Of a stretch of 64,000 bases of DNA, positions 1-8,829 are shown piece after piece; positions within the stretch are counted from its first letter, which is position 1; every line of letters begins with the position of its first letter. The stretch covers positions 186,001-250,000 of the forward strand of contig NZ_JANINP010000007.1 in NCBI RefSeq assembly GCF_024508665.1, written 5' to 3'. The position numbers and the translations under genes are program-made. The notes under the pieces were generated by a model. The model had not been told where the DNA came from and did not search any database. It worked only from the letters and a program-made list of their open reading frames with translations. The stretch is from Sphingomonas sp. (GTDB lineage Bacteria > Pseudomonadota > Alphaproteobacteria > Sphingomonadales > Sphingomonadaceae).

Positions 1-193
1 CCTCCTCGTCGACGATCGAACCCCTTCTGCTGACGCCGGCCTTTTGCCGAGCGGAGCACAGTCGGCCATTCACGGGATAGGCCGATAAGGGTCCGGTGAA
101 ATACGAACAGCCGAGGGTGCGCCGCATCGTTCATGAATGGGGAGCGCGACGGGCCGTGCGTCCAATTGGCTCGATCTCGGCGAGGAGGGCAAG

Positions 194-580
194 ATGATCG
201 ACCATATCGGCATCGGGGCGAGCGATTTCGAAGCGTCCAAGCGCTTTTACGACGCGGCGTTGGCGACCCTGGATTTCGGCATGATCATGGAAGTCCTTTC
301 GGAAGAAAGCGGCGGCTATCACGGCATCGGCTATGGCAAGGACGGCAAGCCGTTCTTCTGGCTCGGCGATGACGGGCCCCGCGGTACCGGCATCCATGTC
401 GCTTTTTCAGCGGCTTCGCGATCGCAGGTCGACGCCTTTTATGCCGCGGCGCTTGGCGCCGGCGGCAAGGACAATGGCGCACCCGGACTCCGTCCGCATT
501 ATCACCCCAATTATTATGCCGCGTTCGTCATCGATCCCGATGGCTTGAATGTCGAAGCTGTGTGTCACGCGCCCGCGTGA
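194..580 (+). CDS. VOC family (glyoxalase/bleomycin-resistance fold) protein
   Basis: The 128-aa product begins MIDHIGIG and ends with a DPDGLNVEAVCH segment, the usual start and end of a single-module VOC protein. These folds bind a divalent metal and act on small substrates (lyases, dioxygenases, drug-binding proteins). The ATG at 194 is chosen over the upstream in-frame ATG at 137 because a GAGGAG ribosome site lies about six bases before it and homology-like sequence starts there. It sits alone, with the convergent TPP-enzyme gene ending 22 bases downstream. The substrate cannot be inferred. Confidence 0.85.
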   Translation: MIDHIGIGASDFEASKRFYDAALATLDFGMIMEVLSEESGGYHGIGYGKDGKPFFWLGDDGPRGTGIHVAFSAASRSQVDAFYAAALGAGGKDNGAPGLRPHYHPNYYAAFVIDPDGLNVEAVCHAPA

Positions 581-602
581 CGTTCCGACGCGCCGGCCGC
601 CG

Positions 603-2273
603 CTAGCCCTTTTTCTCCGCCGCCGCCCTTAGCCCGTCCAGCGTCGCGGTGGGGGTGATCGCCTGGCTGTCGAGATGGCAATGCAGGATCGCGGGCTTGC
701 CGCTGGCGAGTGCGCGTTCGAAGGCGGGCGCGAATTCGGCGGTCGTCGTCACCGTCTCGCCATGCCCGCCATAGGCGCGGGCAAGGGCGGCGAAGTCCGG
801 ATTGGTGAGGTCGGTTGCCGATATCCGGCCGGGGAAGGTACGCTCCTGATGCATGCGGATCGTGCCGTAAATGCCATTGTCGATCAGCACGACGATCAGC
901 GGAATGCCGTGATGGACGGCGGTCGCGAATTCCTGGCCGTTCATCAGGAAGTCGCCGTCGCCGGCGATGGTCAGCGCGATGCTGTCGGGCTTTTGCCGCT
1001 TGGCCATTACGCCGGCGGGCAGGCCATAGCCCATCGATCCGCTGGTCGGCGCCAGCTGGGTGCCGAAATCGCGGAAGCGATAATAGCGATGGATCCAGCT
1101 CGCGAAATTGCCCGCGCCGTTGCAGATCGTCGCGTCGGGCGGCAGCCGGTCGCGCAGCCACGTCATGACGTCGCCATATTGGAAGTCGCCGGGCACCGGC
1201 GGTGGGGTATCGGACCAGGTGAGGTAATCGGCGCGTGCCGCCTCGCGATTGGTGGACCAGCTCGGGTCTGCCTCGATACCATCGAGCGCGGCGAAGAAGG
1301 CTGGCGGGGTGGCGTTGATCGCCAGCACCGGCTGGTAGACGCGGCCGAGTTCCAGCGGATCGGGATGGACGTGGACGAGCTGCTGCCCCGACGCAGGAAT
1401 GCCAAGCAACGTATAGGATTGGGAGGCGATTTCCGACATCCGCCCACCGATCAGCAGAACCAGATCGGCGGCCTTGATGCGCTCGATCAGCTTGGGATTG
1501 GGCGCGAGACCGAGGTCGCCGATGAAATGCTCGTCGGTCGCGGGGAAGAGCGGCGCACGACGGAATTGCGCGGCGACGGGCAAATCGAAGCGATGCGCGA
1601 AATCGACCATCGCGTCACGCGCCTCTGGCGTCCAGCGCGAGCCCCCCACGATCGCGACAGGGTTTTTTGCGGTCGCGAGCAATTCGCCGAGCCGGTCGAT
1701 GTCGGCGGGCGCCGGGGCGGTTTCCACCGGATCCACGCGCGGGGCGTCGGCCACGTCCGCCATCTCGTCGAGCATGTCCTCGGGGAGCGCGATGACCACC
1801 GGGCCGGGGCGTCCCTGCATCGCGATGCGGAAGGCGCGGGCGATGATCTCCGGAATGCGCGCGGCGTCGTCGATCTCGACTACCCATTTCGCCAGCGCGC
1901 CGAACGTGGCGCGATAGTCGAGTTCCTGGAACGCTTCGCGATCGCGCATGCCGCGCTCGATCTGGCCGACGAACAAGATCATCGGGGTCGAATCCTGCAT
2001 TGCGATATGCAGGCCGGGGCTGGCGTTGGTCGCCCCCGGTCCGCGCGTCACGAAGCAGATGCCGGGCCGGCCGGTCAGCTTGCCATAGGCTTCGGCCATC
2101 ATCGCGGCGCCACCCTCGGCGCGGCAGGTCAGCAGGTCGATGCCCGACCCGATCAGCGCGTCGAGCACCGACAGATAGCTCTCACCCGGCACGCAGGTCG
2201 CACGGTCGACGCCCTGCGCCGCCAGTTGATCGACGAGGATGCGTGCGGCTGTCCGCCCCGAGGTCTGAGTCAT
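603..2273 (-). CDS. Acetolactate synthase-like thiamine-pyrophosphate enzyme
   Basis: The 556-aa product has the three-domain layout of the ALS/benzoylformate decarboxylase family. The N-terminal pyrimidine-binding domain carries the activating Glu in CRAEGGAAMMAEAYG. A central Rossmann-like domain follows, then a C-terminal PP domain with GDGDFLMNG at residue 438 and DNG near 465 (Mg-TPP motif). The start overlaps the stop of the aldehyde dehydrogenase gene as ATGA (2270-2273), so the two are translationally coupled. A 2-oxo-acid decarboxylase or carboligase feeding an aldehyde to the neighbouring dehydrogenase is a reasonable inference. No regulatory ALS small subunit is nearby, which argues against a branched-chain amino acid role. 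Confidence 0.88.
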   Translation of the reverse strand: MTQTSGRTAARILVDQLAAQGVDRATCVPGESYLSVLDALIGSGIDLLTCRAEGGAAMMAEAYGKLTGRPGICFVTRGPGATNASPGLHIAMQDSTPMILFVGQIERGMRDREAFQELDYRATFGALAKWVVEIDDAARIPEIIARAFRIAMQGRPGPVVIALPEDMLDEMADVADAPRVDPVETAPAPADIDRLGELLATAKNPVAIVGGSRWTPEARDAMVDFAHRFDLPVAAQFRRAPLFPATDEHFIGDLGLAPNPKLIERIKAADLVLLIGGRMSEIASQSYTLLGIPASGQQLVHVHPDPLELGRVYQPVLAINATPPAFFAALDGIEADPSWSTNREAARADYLTWSDTPPPVPGDFQYGDVMTWLRDRLPPDATICNGAGNFASWIHRYYRFRDFGTQLAPTSGSMGYGLPAGVMAKRQKPDSIALTIAGDGDFLMNGQEFATAVHHGIPLIVVLIDNGIYGTIRMHQERTFPGRISATDLTNPDFAALARAYGGHGETVTTTAEFAPAFERALASGKPAILHCHLDSQAITPTATLDGLRAAAEKKG

Positions 2274-3703
2274 GCGATGTGCACCGCCTTGGTGGTCAGA
2301 TGCGCCATGATTCCCTCCGGACCATCCTCCGAGCCGAAGCCCGATTCCTTCATCCCGCCGAACGGCGCGTCGGGCCATGTCATACGGACCTGATTGATCG
2401 CGACCATCCCGGCCTCGACCGTTTCGGCCAACAGATTCTGACGACGCCCGCTCTCGGTGAAGCAATAGGCCGCGAGCCCGAACGGCAGGCGATTGGCCTC
2501 GGCGATGGCGTCCTCGACTGTGCCGAACGCGCGGATCAGCGCGAGCGGGCCGAACGGTTCGTCGTTCATCGCTTTCGCTTCGAGTGGAATGTCGGCGATC
2601 ACCGTCGGCTGGAAGAAGAAGCCGCCATCCTTCGCCTCGCGCTCACCGCCAGCCAGCACCCGCGCGCCGCTGGCGCGGGCGTCCTCGACCAGTGCGGCGA
2701 TCGTGTCGGGACGGCGCGGATTGGCGAGTGGCCCCATCTGGGTGGCGGCATCCAGGCCGCTGCCGATCTGCATGCGCTTGGTGCGCTCGGCGAACCCCTC
2801 GACGAACTTCTCGTAGATCGGTTCCTGGACGTGGAAGCGGGTCGGCGCGACGCAGACCTGCCCGGCATTACGAAACTTGTGCGTGACAAGAATATCGAGC
2901 GTCTTTTCGAGATCGCAATCGTCGAACACCAGCACTGGTGAGTGACCGCCCAATTCCATCGTCATTCGCATGACGCTGTCCGAGGCGAGCTTCATCAGAT
3001 GCTTGCCGACCGGTACCGAACCGGTGAAGCTCAATTTGCGCGTGACCGGCGAGGCCAGCAGGTGGCGCGACACTTGGTCGGGTACGCCGAACACGATCTG
3101 CGCGACATTGCCGGGCAGGCCCGCGTCCTGGAAGCAGCGCATGATCTCGACCGCCGAGCCCGGCGTTTCCTCGCTCGGCTTGAGGATGATCGAGCAGCCC
3201 GCGGCGACCGCCGGTGCGATCTTGCGCACGACGTTCAAGGCGGGAAAGTTCCAGGCGCAGAAGGCGGCGACCGGACCGACCGGGTGGTGCAGCACCATCG
3301 ACCGCATACCCGGCGCGCGCATGAGCACGCGGCCATAAACGCGCACCGCTTCGCCGGCATGGAATTCGAGCATCGCCGCGGCGGCCATGACTTCGCCCTT
3401 GGCCTCGGCGACCGGCTTGCCTTCCTCCATCGTCGCGATGCGCGCGATCGTATCGGCACGTTCGCGGACCAGGGCGGCGGTCTTGTTGAGCACCGCGGCC
3501 CGCTGCTCGGGCGTGACCGCACGCCATGCCTCGAACCCCTTTTGCGCGGCGGCGAGCGCCCGGTCGAGATCGGCGGCACTGGCCAGCGGCAGATCGGCTT
3601 GGCCCGCACCCGTTGCCGGGTTGAGCACGGAGTGTACGTCGCGGCCGTCCCCGGTCAGCCACTCGCCATCGATATAGAGGCCGAGTTTGGCGGAATAGGT
3701 CAT
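2270..3703 (-). CDS. NAD(P)-dependent aldehyde dehydrogenase (succinate-semialdehyde dehydrogenase type)
   Basis: The 477-aa product is a full-length ALDH. It has the cofactor loop FTGSVPVGK (227-234), the general base Glu250 in MELGGHSP and the nucleophile Cys284 in GQVCVAPTRF. The C-terminal PFGGMKESGFGSE segment is typical of the SSADH / 2-oxoglutarate-semialdehyde dehydrogenase subgroup. The ATG has a CAGGAG site six bases upstream. It is the first gene of a two-gene operon with the TPP enzyme, consistent with oxidation of an aldehyde made by or for that enzyme. The physiological substrate is not determinable from sequence. Confidence 0.9.
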   Translation of the reverse strand: MTYSAKLGLYIDGEWLTGDGRDVHSVLNPATGAGQADLPLASAADLDRALAAAQKGFEAWRAVTPEQRAAVLNKTAALVRERADTIARIATMEEGKPVAEAKGEVMAAAAMLEFHAGEAVRVYGRVLMRAPGMRSMVLHHPVGPVAAFCAWNFPALNVVRKIAPAVAAGCSIILKPSEETPGSAVEIMRCFQDAGLPGNVAQIVFGVPDQVSRHLLASPVTRKLSFTGSVPVGKHLMKLASDSVMRMTMELGGHSPVLVFDDCDLEKTLDILVTHKFRNAGQVCVAPTRFHVQEPIYEKFVEGFAERTKRMQIGSGLDAATQMGPLANPRRPDTIAALVEDARASGARVLAGGEREAKDGGFFFQPTVIADIPLEAKAMNDEPFGPLALIRAFGTVEDAIAEANRLPFGLAAYCFTESGRRQNLLAETVEAGMVAINQVRMTWPDAPFGGMKESGFGSEDGPEGIMAHLTTKAVHIA

Positions 3704-3769
3704 GGGGGACTCCTGAAGGCGGGGGATTTGCCGCCCATCTAGGGTTCCGATCCGTTCGGGGCAATCGTT

Positions 3770-3905
3770 CCTCCCCGTTTACGGGGAGGGGGACCGCTCG
3801 CCGAAGGTGAGGGGTGGAGGGGCGCTGCTAAACGCGATCCCCTTGCCGCACGGCCCCTCCACCATCCGCTAACGCGAATGGTCCCCCTCCCCGCTAGCGG
3901 GGAGG
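3770..3905. repeat. Palindromic intergenic repeat, family A (CCTCCCCG...CGGGGAGG)
   Basis: The ends are inverted copies: CCTCCCCGTTTACGGGGAGG at the left and a matching CCTCCCCGCTAGCGGGGAGG at the right, each also self-complementary. Between them the CCCCTCCAC/GTGGAGGGG stretches are complementary too, so the whole element can fold into one long hairpin. It overlaps the last codons of the permease gene at 3869. Related copies occur at seven places in the window. Confidence 0.8.
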
Positions 3906-4945
3906 ATGTCCTCGACCAGCTCGCGCCACAGCATGACCAGCACCGCCATCGTCGCCGGACCGACGAACAGGCCGAGTAGTCCCAAAGTCTCGACGCCGCC
4001 AAGAATGCCGACCAACGCCCAGAAGAATGGCAGGCGCGTCGCGCTGCCGATCAAGGCGGGGCGGACGAAATGGCCGGCGACGAACTCGGCGGCGAAGCCG
4101 ATCGCTACTACCGCGATCGCGGCGCCTGGCGATCCTTGGCCCAGCAGCAGCAAGGCGGCGATGCCGAAAGCGACCGGTGCGCCGAACGGGATCATCGCGG
4201 CGATCGCGGTGACCGCGCCGAGCAGAATGGGGTGGGGCACGCCGAGGAAGAAATAGACGATGGTCATGACCACGCCGAAGCCGAACCCGACCAGGACCAG
4301 GCCGTCGATCGTCCCGCGCACCGATGCCAAGGCCTGCTGGCCCATCCGTTCGCCTTGGGGGCCGAGCAGCTTCGCGCTAGCGGTACGGAACTGCGCTGCC
4401 AATGCGTCGCGGTCGCGGATCAGAAAGAACAGGGCGATCAGGGTGAAGCCGAATACCACGGCGCGATGGACCAACCCGAAACCGAGCAGCCGCGCCTGCG
4501 CGCCGAGGAGGCTGTGGCTGAGGGTCTCGAAATGATGATGGGCGGCCGCCGGATCGGACAGGTTGGTGCGCCACCAATCGGTCGCCTCGGCGCTGAACGG
4601 GAGGTTGGCGAGCCAGCCGGGCGGCGGCACGCCATATTGCTGCGCTTCCTTCACCCAGATCGCGACGTCATGCGCCTCGCGCGCCGCCTGCGCGATGCCG
4701 ATCGCGATCGGCGCCAGCACGATCAGGGCAAAGCCCAAGGTGAAAGCAGCCGCGACCAGATTGGGCCGGGGGAAACGCCGTTCGGCGCGTTGGACGAGCG
4801 GATCGACCGCGACGGCGATGACCACCGCCCAGACCAGGACGGGCAGGAAGGCGTGAATGACCCACAGGCCGAGCAGCCCGAGCAGGAGAATCAGCGTAAG
4901 ACGCGCCGCCGATTGGCGCTTGGGCGGTAAGGGCGTGCCGGTCAT
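3869..4945 (-). CDS. AI-2E/PerM family transporter
   Basis: The 358-aa membrane protein has the AI-2E transporter family pattern. An N-terminal helix pair (LTLILLLGLLGLWVIHAFLPVLVW) is followed by a long amphipathic middle region with conserved tryptophans, then helices near GFGFGVVMTIVYFFLGVPHPILLGAVTAIAAMIPFGAP. This PYxG/IPFGAP-like segment is characteristic. Family members export diverse small molecules or ions. The start overlaps the speH stop as ATGA, so it is the last gene of the polyamine/stress operon. A role exporting or importing the operon's amine product is an inference. Confidence 0.85.
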   Translation of the reverse strand: MTGTPLPPKRQSAARLTLILLLGLLGLWVIHAFLPVLVWAVVIAVAVDPLVQRAERRFPRPNLVAAAFTLGFALIVLAPIAIGIAQAAREAHDVAIWVKEAQQYGVPPPGWLANLPFSAEATDWWRTNLSDPAAAHHHFETLSHSLLGAQARLLGFGLVHRAVVFGFTLIALFFLIRDRDALAAQFRTASAKLLGPQGERMGQQALASVRGTIDGLVLVGFGFGVVMTIVYFFLGVPHPILLGAVTAIAAMIPFGAPVAFGIAALLLLGQGSPGAAIAVVAIGFAAEFVAGHFVRPALIGSATRLPFFWALVGILGGVETLGLLGLFVGPATMAVLVMLWRELVEDILPASGEGDHSR

Positions 4946-5304
4946 TCGGCGGTGGCCTCCAGGCTGAAGCCGCGAGCGAAGCGGCGCTGTTCTATCCGTC
5001 CGGCGTCAAGCATATTGGCTAGCGCCGCCAGCGCGGCGTCGAGATCGTGGCGGCGTCCGCAAAGGAACATGTCGACCGCGGCGTATCCGCGCTCGGGCCA
5101 GGAATGGATCGAGATATGCGATTCGGCGAGCAAGGCGATTCCGGTTACGCCCTGGCCGTCGCCGAAGCCGTGAACCTTCAGGTCGAGCAGAGTCGCATCG
5201 GCCGCAGTCACCGCTGCACGCAACGCCGCTTCGATCCGCGCTTCATCGTCGAGATGATCGCAGTCGAACAGGTCGGCCAGAAGATGCGTCCCGCTGAAAT
5301 CCAC
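4942..5304 (-). CDS. speH: S-adenosylmethionine decarboxylase proenzyme
   Basis: This is the prokaryotic short-form (class 1B) AdoMet decarboxylase, 120 aa. The autocleavage site is visible as LLAESHISIHSWPERG, in which Ser62 should become the pyruvoyl group after cleavage from Glu61. His67 and the later CG of MFLCG match the family's processing and catalytic residues. The enzyme makes decarboxylated AdoMet, the aminopropyl donor for SpeE-like enzymes. No ATG is available near the start, so a GTG at 5304 is chosen, preceded by a weak AGGA and eight bases after the oxidase stop. Placement beside an aminopropyltransferase supports the function. Confidence 0.88.
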   Translation of the reverse strand: MDFSGTHLLADLFDCDHLDDEARIEAALRAAVTAADATLLDLKVHGFGDGQGVTGIALLAESHISIHSWPERGYAAVDMFLCGRRHDLDAALAALANMLDAGRIEQRRFARGFSLEATAE

Positions 5305-5312
5305 GATCCTGT

Positions 5313-6932
5313 CTACGTCAGCACTGACCGATAGGGAATGGAGAGATGCGTCATCGCGTCCTCCGCCGCGCGGATGCCGCGATATTGCGCTTCCTCGAAC
5401 AGCGACAGGCCGCTCAGGTCCGAATGCGCGAAGAACAATGGCGGGCGCGGAGCGGCTGCGGCTTCGCGGCGGCCGTCCCAGAAATAGCCGGGCATCGGCC
5501 GGATCATCGCGTGGCCCCAGCGCCAGACGTCGATCCGCCGGATCGCGCCTTTCAGGTCGGGATTGGTGCGGAACAGGTCGTCGCGCACCATGTCCTGCCA
5601 ATACGTGAGGGGGCGGTCGAGTAACTCGCGGCGTGCGTCAGCGGGCGCCATGTCGGATAAAGGCAGGTACCAGCTCAGCACCGTCGCGCGCGGCACGCGA
5701 TCGAGCGATTGATGCGTGTCGACGACATAACCGAGCGAGCGGCTGGTCCAGGACACATTGTCCCAGGCGACCTCGAACCCCGGCCCTGCCGGCATGCGGT
5801 CGACGGTGACGGCGGCGACCACCCAGGGCGCATAGTCGAACCCAGTTGCGGGCGGCGCATCTTTGGTCAGCCGCGCGCTGACGAAATGGGGCGTCGCCAG
5901 CACGACCGCCTCGGCCTCGACGCGGAGGCCGCGGCCGCTCGCGACGTCGAGCGCGTCCACTTGCACGCCGGTGCCGGCGCGGACGACGCGATGGATGATC
6001 CGCCCGCAATCGAGATGATCCTTCAATCGCGCCGCCATCCGGCCGACGAGATGGCCGTTACCCTCGGGCCAGGTCAGCATCGTGTCGGGATCGGCATTGG
6101 CGGCATGGCCGCGGCGGCTGGCGAAATAATGCACGCCGGCCCAGGCCGACACTTGGTCGGGCTCGGTGCCGTAATCGTCGCGGCAGGCGTAGCGGACGTG
6201 CGCGCGCAATATCGGTGATTTCCACCCATGCTGGTCGAGCCATTGGGTAAAACTCAGCTGGTCGAGCGCGAGCAGATCGGGATCGCGCGAACTCAATTCC
6301 ATCGGAATCGCGAAAGCGGGTCGTCCCTGGGCGTCGCGGCGTTCCTGATAGGCCTTCATCGCGGCGAAGAACGCCTTGAGGTCATGGACGTCGGCCTCGC
6401 TCAGCCCCTTTTGCGGCACCAGCCCTTCCTGCCATTTGCCGAGATAAAGCAGGCGCTCCTCGGGATCGGAGACGAGCTGATAGGGATCGTAGACGGGCTT
6501 GCCGTCCTGCCAGCCGGTGATGATGCCGAGTTGCTCGAGCAAATGGATGACGCCCTTCGCCTCGGCATTGGGCAGCGGGAGATAATGTGCGCCGAGCGGA
6601 TAGGCAGAGACGCTGTTGCGCCCGCTGCGCGCATTGCCGCCGGTGCGGTCCTCAAGTTCGAGCAGGCGGAAATCCTGAATCCCGGCATCGGCCAATGTCC
6701 AAGCCGCGGCGAGCCCGGCGACGCCGCCGCCGACGATCGCGACCTTTGTTCGCACGGTCTCGCTCGGTTCAGGGAATTTGCCGCCGCGCAGTCGGTGCCC
6801 ACGGCGGAAATCGGCACCACTCAATGTACCGGGAATAGTGTCGTCACCTGGAGCTAGAGCGACCGCACCCGCGCCAAGAGCCGCAGCACCGGCGACCGAC
6901 CCGGCAATCACATTGCGGCGAGACCAGCTCAT
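5313..6932 (-). CDS. FAD-dependent amine oxidase-like protein with Tat signal
   Basis: The 539-aa product starts MSWSRRNVIAGSVAGAAALGAG, a twin-arginine-type export signal. The dinucleotide-binding motif VAIVGGGVAGLAAAWTLADAG and the GG-doublet ELEDRTGGNARSG follow, and the C terminus has an FAD-contact segment FAHSDLSGLSLFEEAQYRGIRAAE. This is the flavin amine oxidase / NAD(P)-binding Rossmann layout. It lies between the aminopropyltransferase (stop and start share one base, TGATG at 6932) and speH (8-base gap), so it probably oxidises or desaturates the amine product in the periplasm. The substrate is unknown. Confidence 0.85.
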   Translation of the reverse strand: MSWSRRNVIAGSVAGAAALGAGAVALAPGDDTIPGTLSGADFRRGHRLRGGKFPEPSETVRTKVAIVGGGVAGLAAAWTLADAGIQDFRLLELEDRTGGNARSGRNSVSAYPLGAHYLPLPNAEAKGVIHLLEQLGIITGWQDGKPVYDPYQLVSDPEERLLYLGKWQEGLVPQKGLSEADVHDLKAFFAAMKAYQERRDAQGRPAFAIPMELSSRDPDLLALDQLSFTQWLDQHGWKSPILRAHVRYACRDDYGTEPDQVSAWAGVHYFASRRGHAANADPDTMLTWPEGNGHLVGRMAARLKDHLDCGRIIHRVVRAGTGVQVDALDVASGRGLRVEAEAVVLATPHFVSARLTKDAPPATGFDYAPWVVAAVTVDRMPAGPGFEVAWDNVSWTSRSLGYVVDTHQSLDRVPRATVLSWYLPLSDMAPADARRELLDRPLTYWQDMVRDDLFRTNPDLKGAIRRIDVWRWGHAMIRPMPGYFWDGRREAAAAPRPPLFFAHSDLSGLSLFEEAQYRGIRAAEDAMTHLSIPYRSVLT

Positions 6933-8464
6933 CAGCCCTCGAACACCGACCATTCGGCGTCGAACTCGCGGACCAAAGCCTGGTTGTCGAGCCGGTTCAC
7001 CGGGGTCGGGCGCCGCGCCATGTCGGGCGGGAAGAAGAAAGCCAGGGTGTCGACGCGTGGCGTCAGGAAGCGCAGTCCCGCGGGCAAGGCGCCGGGCGCG
7101 CCGATCGGGCCGTTCGAGGCGAGGACGAAGCCCCATTCGCCGAAGCTCGGCACATAGACATGATAGCCGCGCGTGGTGAGCCCGGCCGCTTCCAGCGTGG
7201 TGGCGACGGTCCAATAGGCCTTCGGCGCGACCAGCGGCGAGGTGCTCTGGACGCTGAGCATCGCGCCTGGGTTCAGCGCGCGCGCGAGTTCGCGATAGAA
7301 GCTCACCGTGTAGAGCTTGCCGATCGCGAAATTGGTCGGGTCGGGGAAGTCGACTAGCACCGCATCGAATTTGCGCTGGTTGGCCCGCAGCCAGCTGAAG
7401 GCGTCGGCGGTGACGACATGGACCTTGGGCGACAGCAACGACCCGTGGTTGAGCGTCACCAGCATCGAACTCTTGCGGAAGAGCGCCGTCATCGCCGGGT
7501 CGAGATCGACCAGTGTCACCGATCGTACGGTCGGATATTTGAGGATCTCGCGCACCGCGAGCCCATCGCCGCCGCCCAGCACCAGCACGTCGCGCGGGCT
7601 GGCAACGCGGCTCAACACGGGATGCACCAGCGATTCGTGATAGCGATATTCGTCGCGCGACGAGAATTGCAGATTGCCGTTGAGGAACAGCCGCAGATCC
7701 TCGTTGCGCTTGGTGATCACGATCCGCTGGTACGGCGTCGCATCGGCGTAGATGATCGGGTCGCCATAGGCCGCGACTTCGGCGGTGCGCTCGATCTTTT
7801 CCGATGCGACGAAGCCTGCTGCGAGCACGATCGCGACCAGAATCGCGACGAGCAATTCGATCGTCATCCGGCGCCGCTGCGGCAGCATCAGGATCACCGC
7901 GATCGCGACGCCGACGTTGAACAAGCCGAACAAAAAGCCGGTACGGATCAGGCCGAGATGGGGCACGAGCAGCAGCGGAAACAGCAACGAAGCGGCAAGC
8001 GCCCCGACATAGTCGAACGTTAGCACTTTCGAGACCAGGTCGCTGAACTCGAGCCGATCCTTGAGGATGCGCATCAGCAACGGAATTTCGAGCCCGACGA
8101 GGAAACCGATCGCGAGCACCAGACCATAGAGAGGCAGGCGGAAATCCTGGACGCGGTCGAATAGCAGGAAGAGTAACGCCGCCGAACAGCCGCCGATCGC
8201 GGCGATCAGCACCTCGACCCGAACGAACGTCACGAGCTCATTCTTGCGGACATAGCGCGAGCACCACGAGCCCATACCCATGGCAAATAGATAAATGCCG
8301 ATGATGATCGAGAATTGGGTGACGCTGTCGCCGAGCAGATAGCTCGCGAGCGTGCCGGCGAGCAGTTCGTAGATCAGCCCGCAGGTGGCGACGACGAATG
8401 CGGAGGCCAGCAGCAGCGCGCCGGTGCGGGAAGGGCGGGTGAAGCTGCCCTGTTGCTCCGTCAT
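6932..8464 (-). CDS. Membrane-anchored polyamine aminopropyltransferase (SpeE-like)
   Basis: This 510-aa protein has about seven N-terminal transmembrane helices (residues 15-220) followed by a spermidine-synthase methyltransferase-like domain. The domain shows VLVLGGGDGLAVREIL (dcAdoMet binding), VTLVDLDPAM, and VDFPDPTNFAIGKLYTVSFYREL, which holds the Asp expected to be catalytic. It would move the aminopropyl group from decarboxylated AdoMet to an amine acceptor at the membrane, releasing MTA. The acceptor is unknown. It is followed directly by the amine oxidase and speH. The start ATG has only a weak AGG site upstream, within a stretch next to a family B repeat. Confidence 0.9.
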   Translation of the reverse strand: MTEQQGSFTRPSRTGALLLASAFVVATCGLIYELLAGTLASYLLGDSVTQFSIIIGIYLFAMGMGSWCSRYVRKNELVTFVRVEVLIAAIGGCSAALLFLLFDRVQDFRLPLYGLVLAIGFLVGLEIPLLMRILKDRLEFSDLVSKVLTFDYVGALAASLLFPLLLVPHLGLIRTGFLFGLFNVGVAIAVILMLPQRRRMTIELLVAILVAIVLAAGFVASEKIERTAEVAAYGDPIIYADATPYQRIVITKRNEDLRLFLNGNLQFSSRDEYRYHESLVHPVLSRVASPRDVLVLGGGDGLAVREILKYPTVRSVTLVDLDPAMTALFRKSSMLVTLNHGSLLSPKVHVVTADAFSWLRANQRKFDAVLVDFPDPTNFAIGKLYTVSFYRELARALNPGAMLSVQSTSPLVAPKAYWTVATTLEAAGLTTRGYHVYVPSFGEWGFVLASNGPIGAPGALPAGLRFLTPRVDTLAFFFPPDMARRPTPVNRLDNQALVREFDAEWSVFEG

Positions 8465-8470
8465 ACGGGC

Positions 8471-8567
8471 CTAGCCGTCATGCCGGACTTGTTCCGGCAT
8501 CCAAAGTGCAACAACGGCTGAATTCCCTTGTGGAGGGTTGGACCCCGGAACAAGTCCGGGGTGACGA
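8471..8567. repeat. Palindromic intergenic repeat, family B, inside the operon
   Basis: Two GC-rich hairpins face each other: TGCCGGACTTGTTCCGGCA near 8480 and CCCCGGAACAAGTCCGGGG near 8545, ending GTGACG. Similar pairs lie at 36418-36525 and 60346-60438, where they separate convergent genes. Here the element separates the DUF350 gene from the aminopropyltransferase gene on the same strand, so it may reduce or process the operon transcript. Confidence 0.75.
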
Positions 8568-8604
8568 AGTGCTTTGATCGGCTGGGAAGTCTCAACCCAG
8601 CCGT

Positions 8605-8814
8605 TCACCCATGGATCGCGGCGGCGATGATCATCGCGACGGAAATCGCGATCGATCCGGTGAAAATCGCCAGCGCGACATTCTTCTCGCGGCAGATCTC
8701 GCCCCACATGTCGACCGGACTGATCTTGTCCCACAGCCAGAAGCCGCCGATGAAAATGACCAGGCCGATGCCGGTATAGACCAGGGTAGTGACGAGAATA
8801 GGAATGGAGATCAT
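8605..8814 (-). CDS. DUF350 (YjfL-type) small membrane protein
   Basis: The 69-aa product has two hydrophobic helices, ILVTTLVYTGIGLVIFIGGFW and ALAIFTGSIAISVAMIIAAAI, joined by a loop with the conserved acidic D-K-x-S segment (WLWDKISPVDMW). This corresponds to one DUF350 unit (family members often have two). DUF350 proteins recur with SPFH, PspA-like and polyamine-enzyme genes in bacterial stress operons; their biochemical role is not known. The start has an AAAGGATC site upstream and lies 15 bases after the 49-aa gene. Confidence 0.82.
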   Translation of the reverse strand: MISIPILVTTLVYTGIGLVIFIGGFWLWDKISPVDMWGEICREKNVALAIFTGSIAISVAMIIAAAIHG

Positions 8815-8829
8815 CGTCCGATCCTTTCG

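Noticed and set aside
1..193. Possible end of a gene at the left edge
   Set aside because: No frame with codon bias or motif is visible. Only short Arg-rich shadows cross it, so nothing is called there.
675..2393. Long plus-strand ORF (572 codons) opposite the TPP-enzyme gene
   Set aside because: Its product is a Gly/Arg/Ala-rich string without known motifs. The minus strand encodes a motif-complete enzyme, and such antisense ORFs are common in GC-rich DNA.
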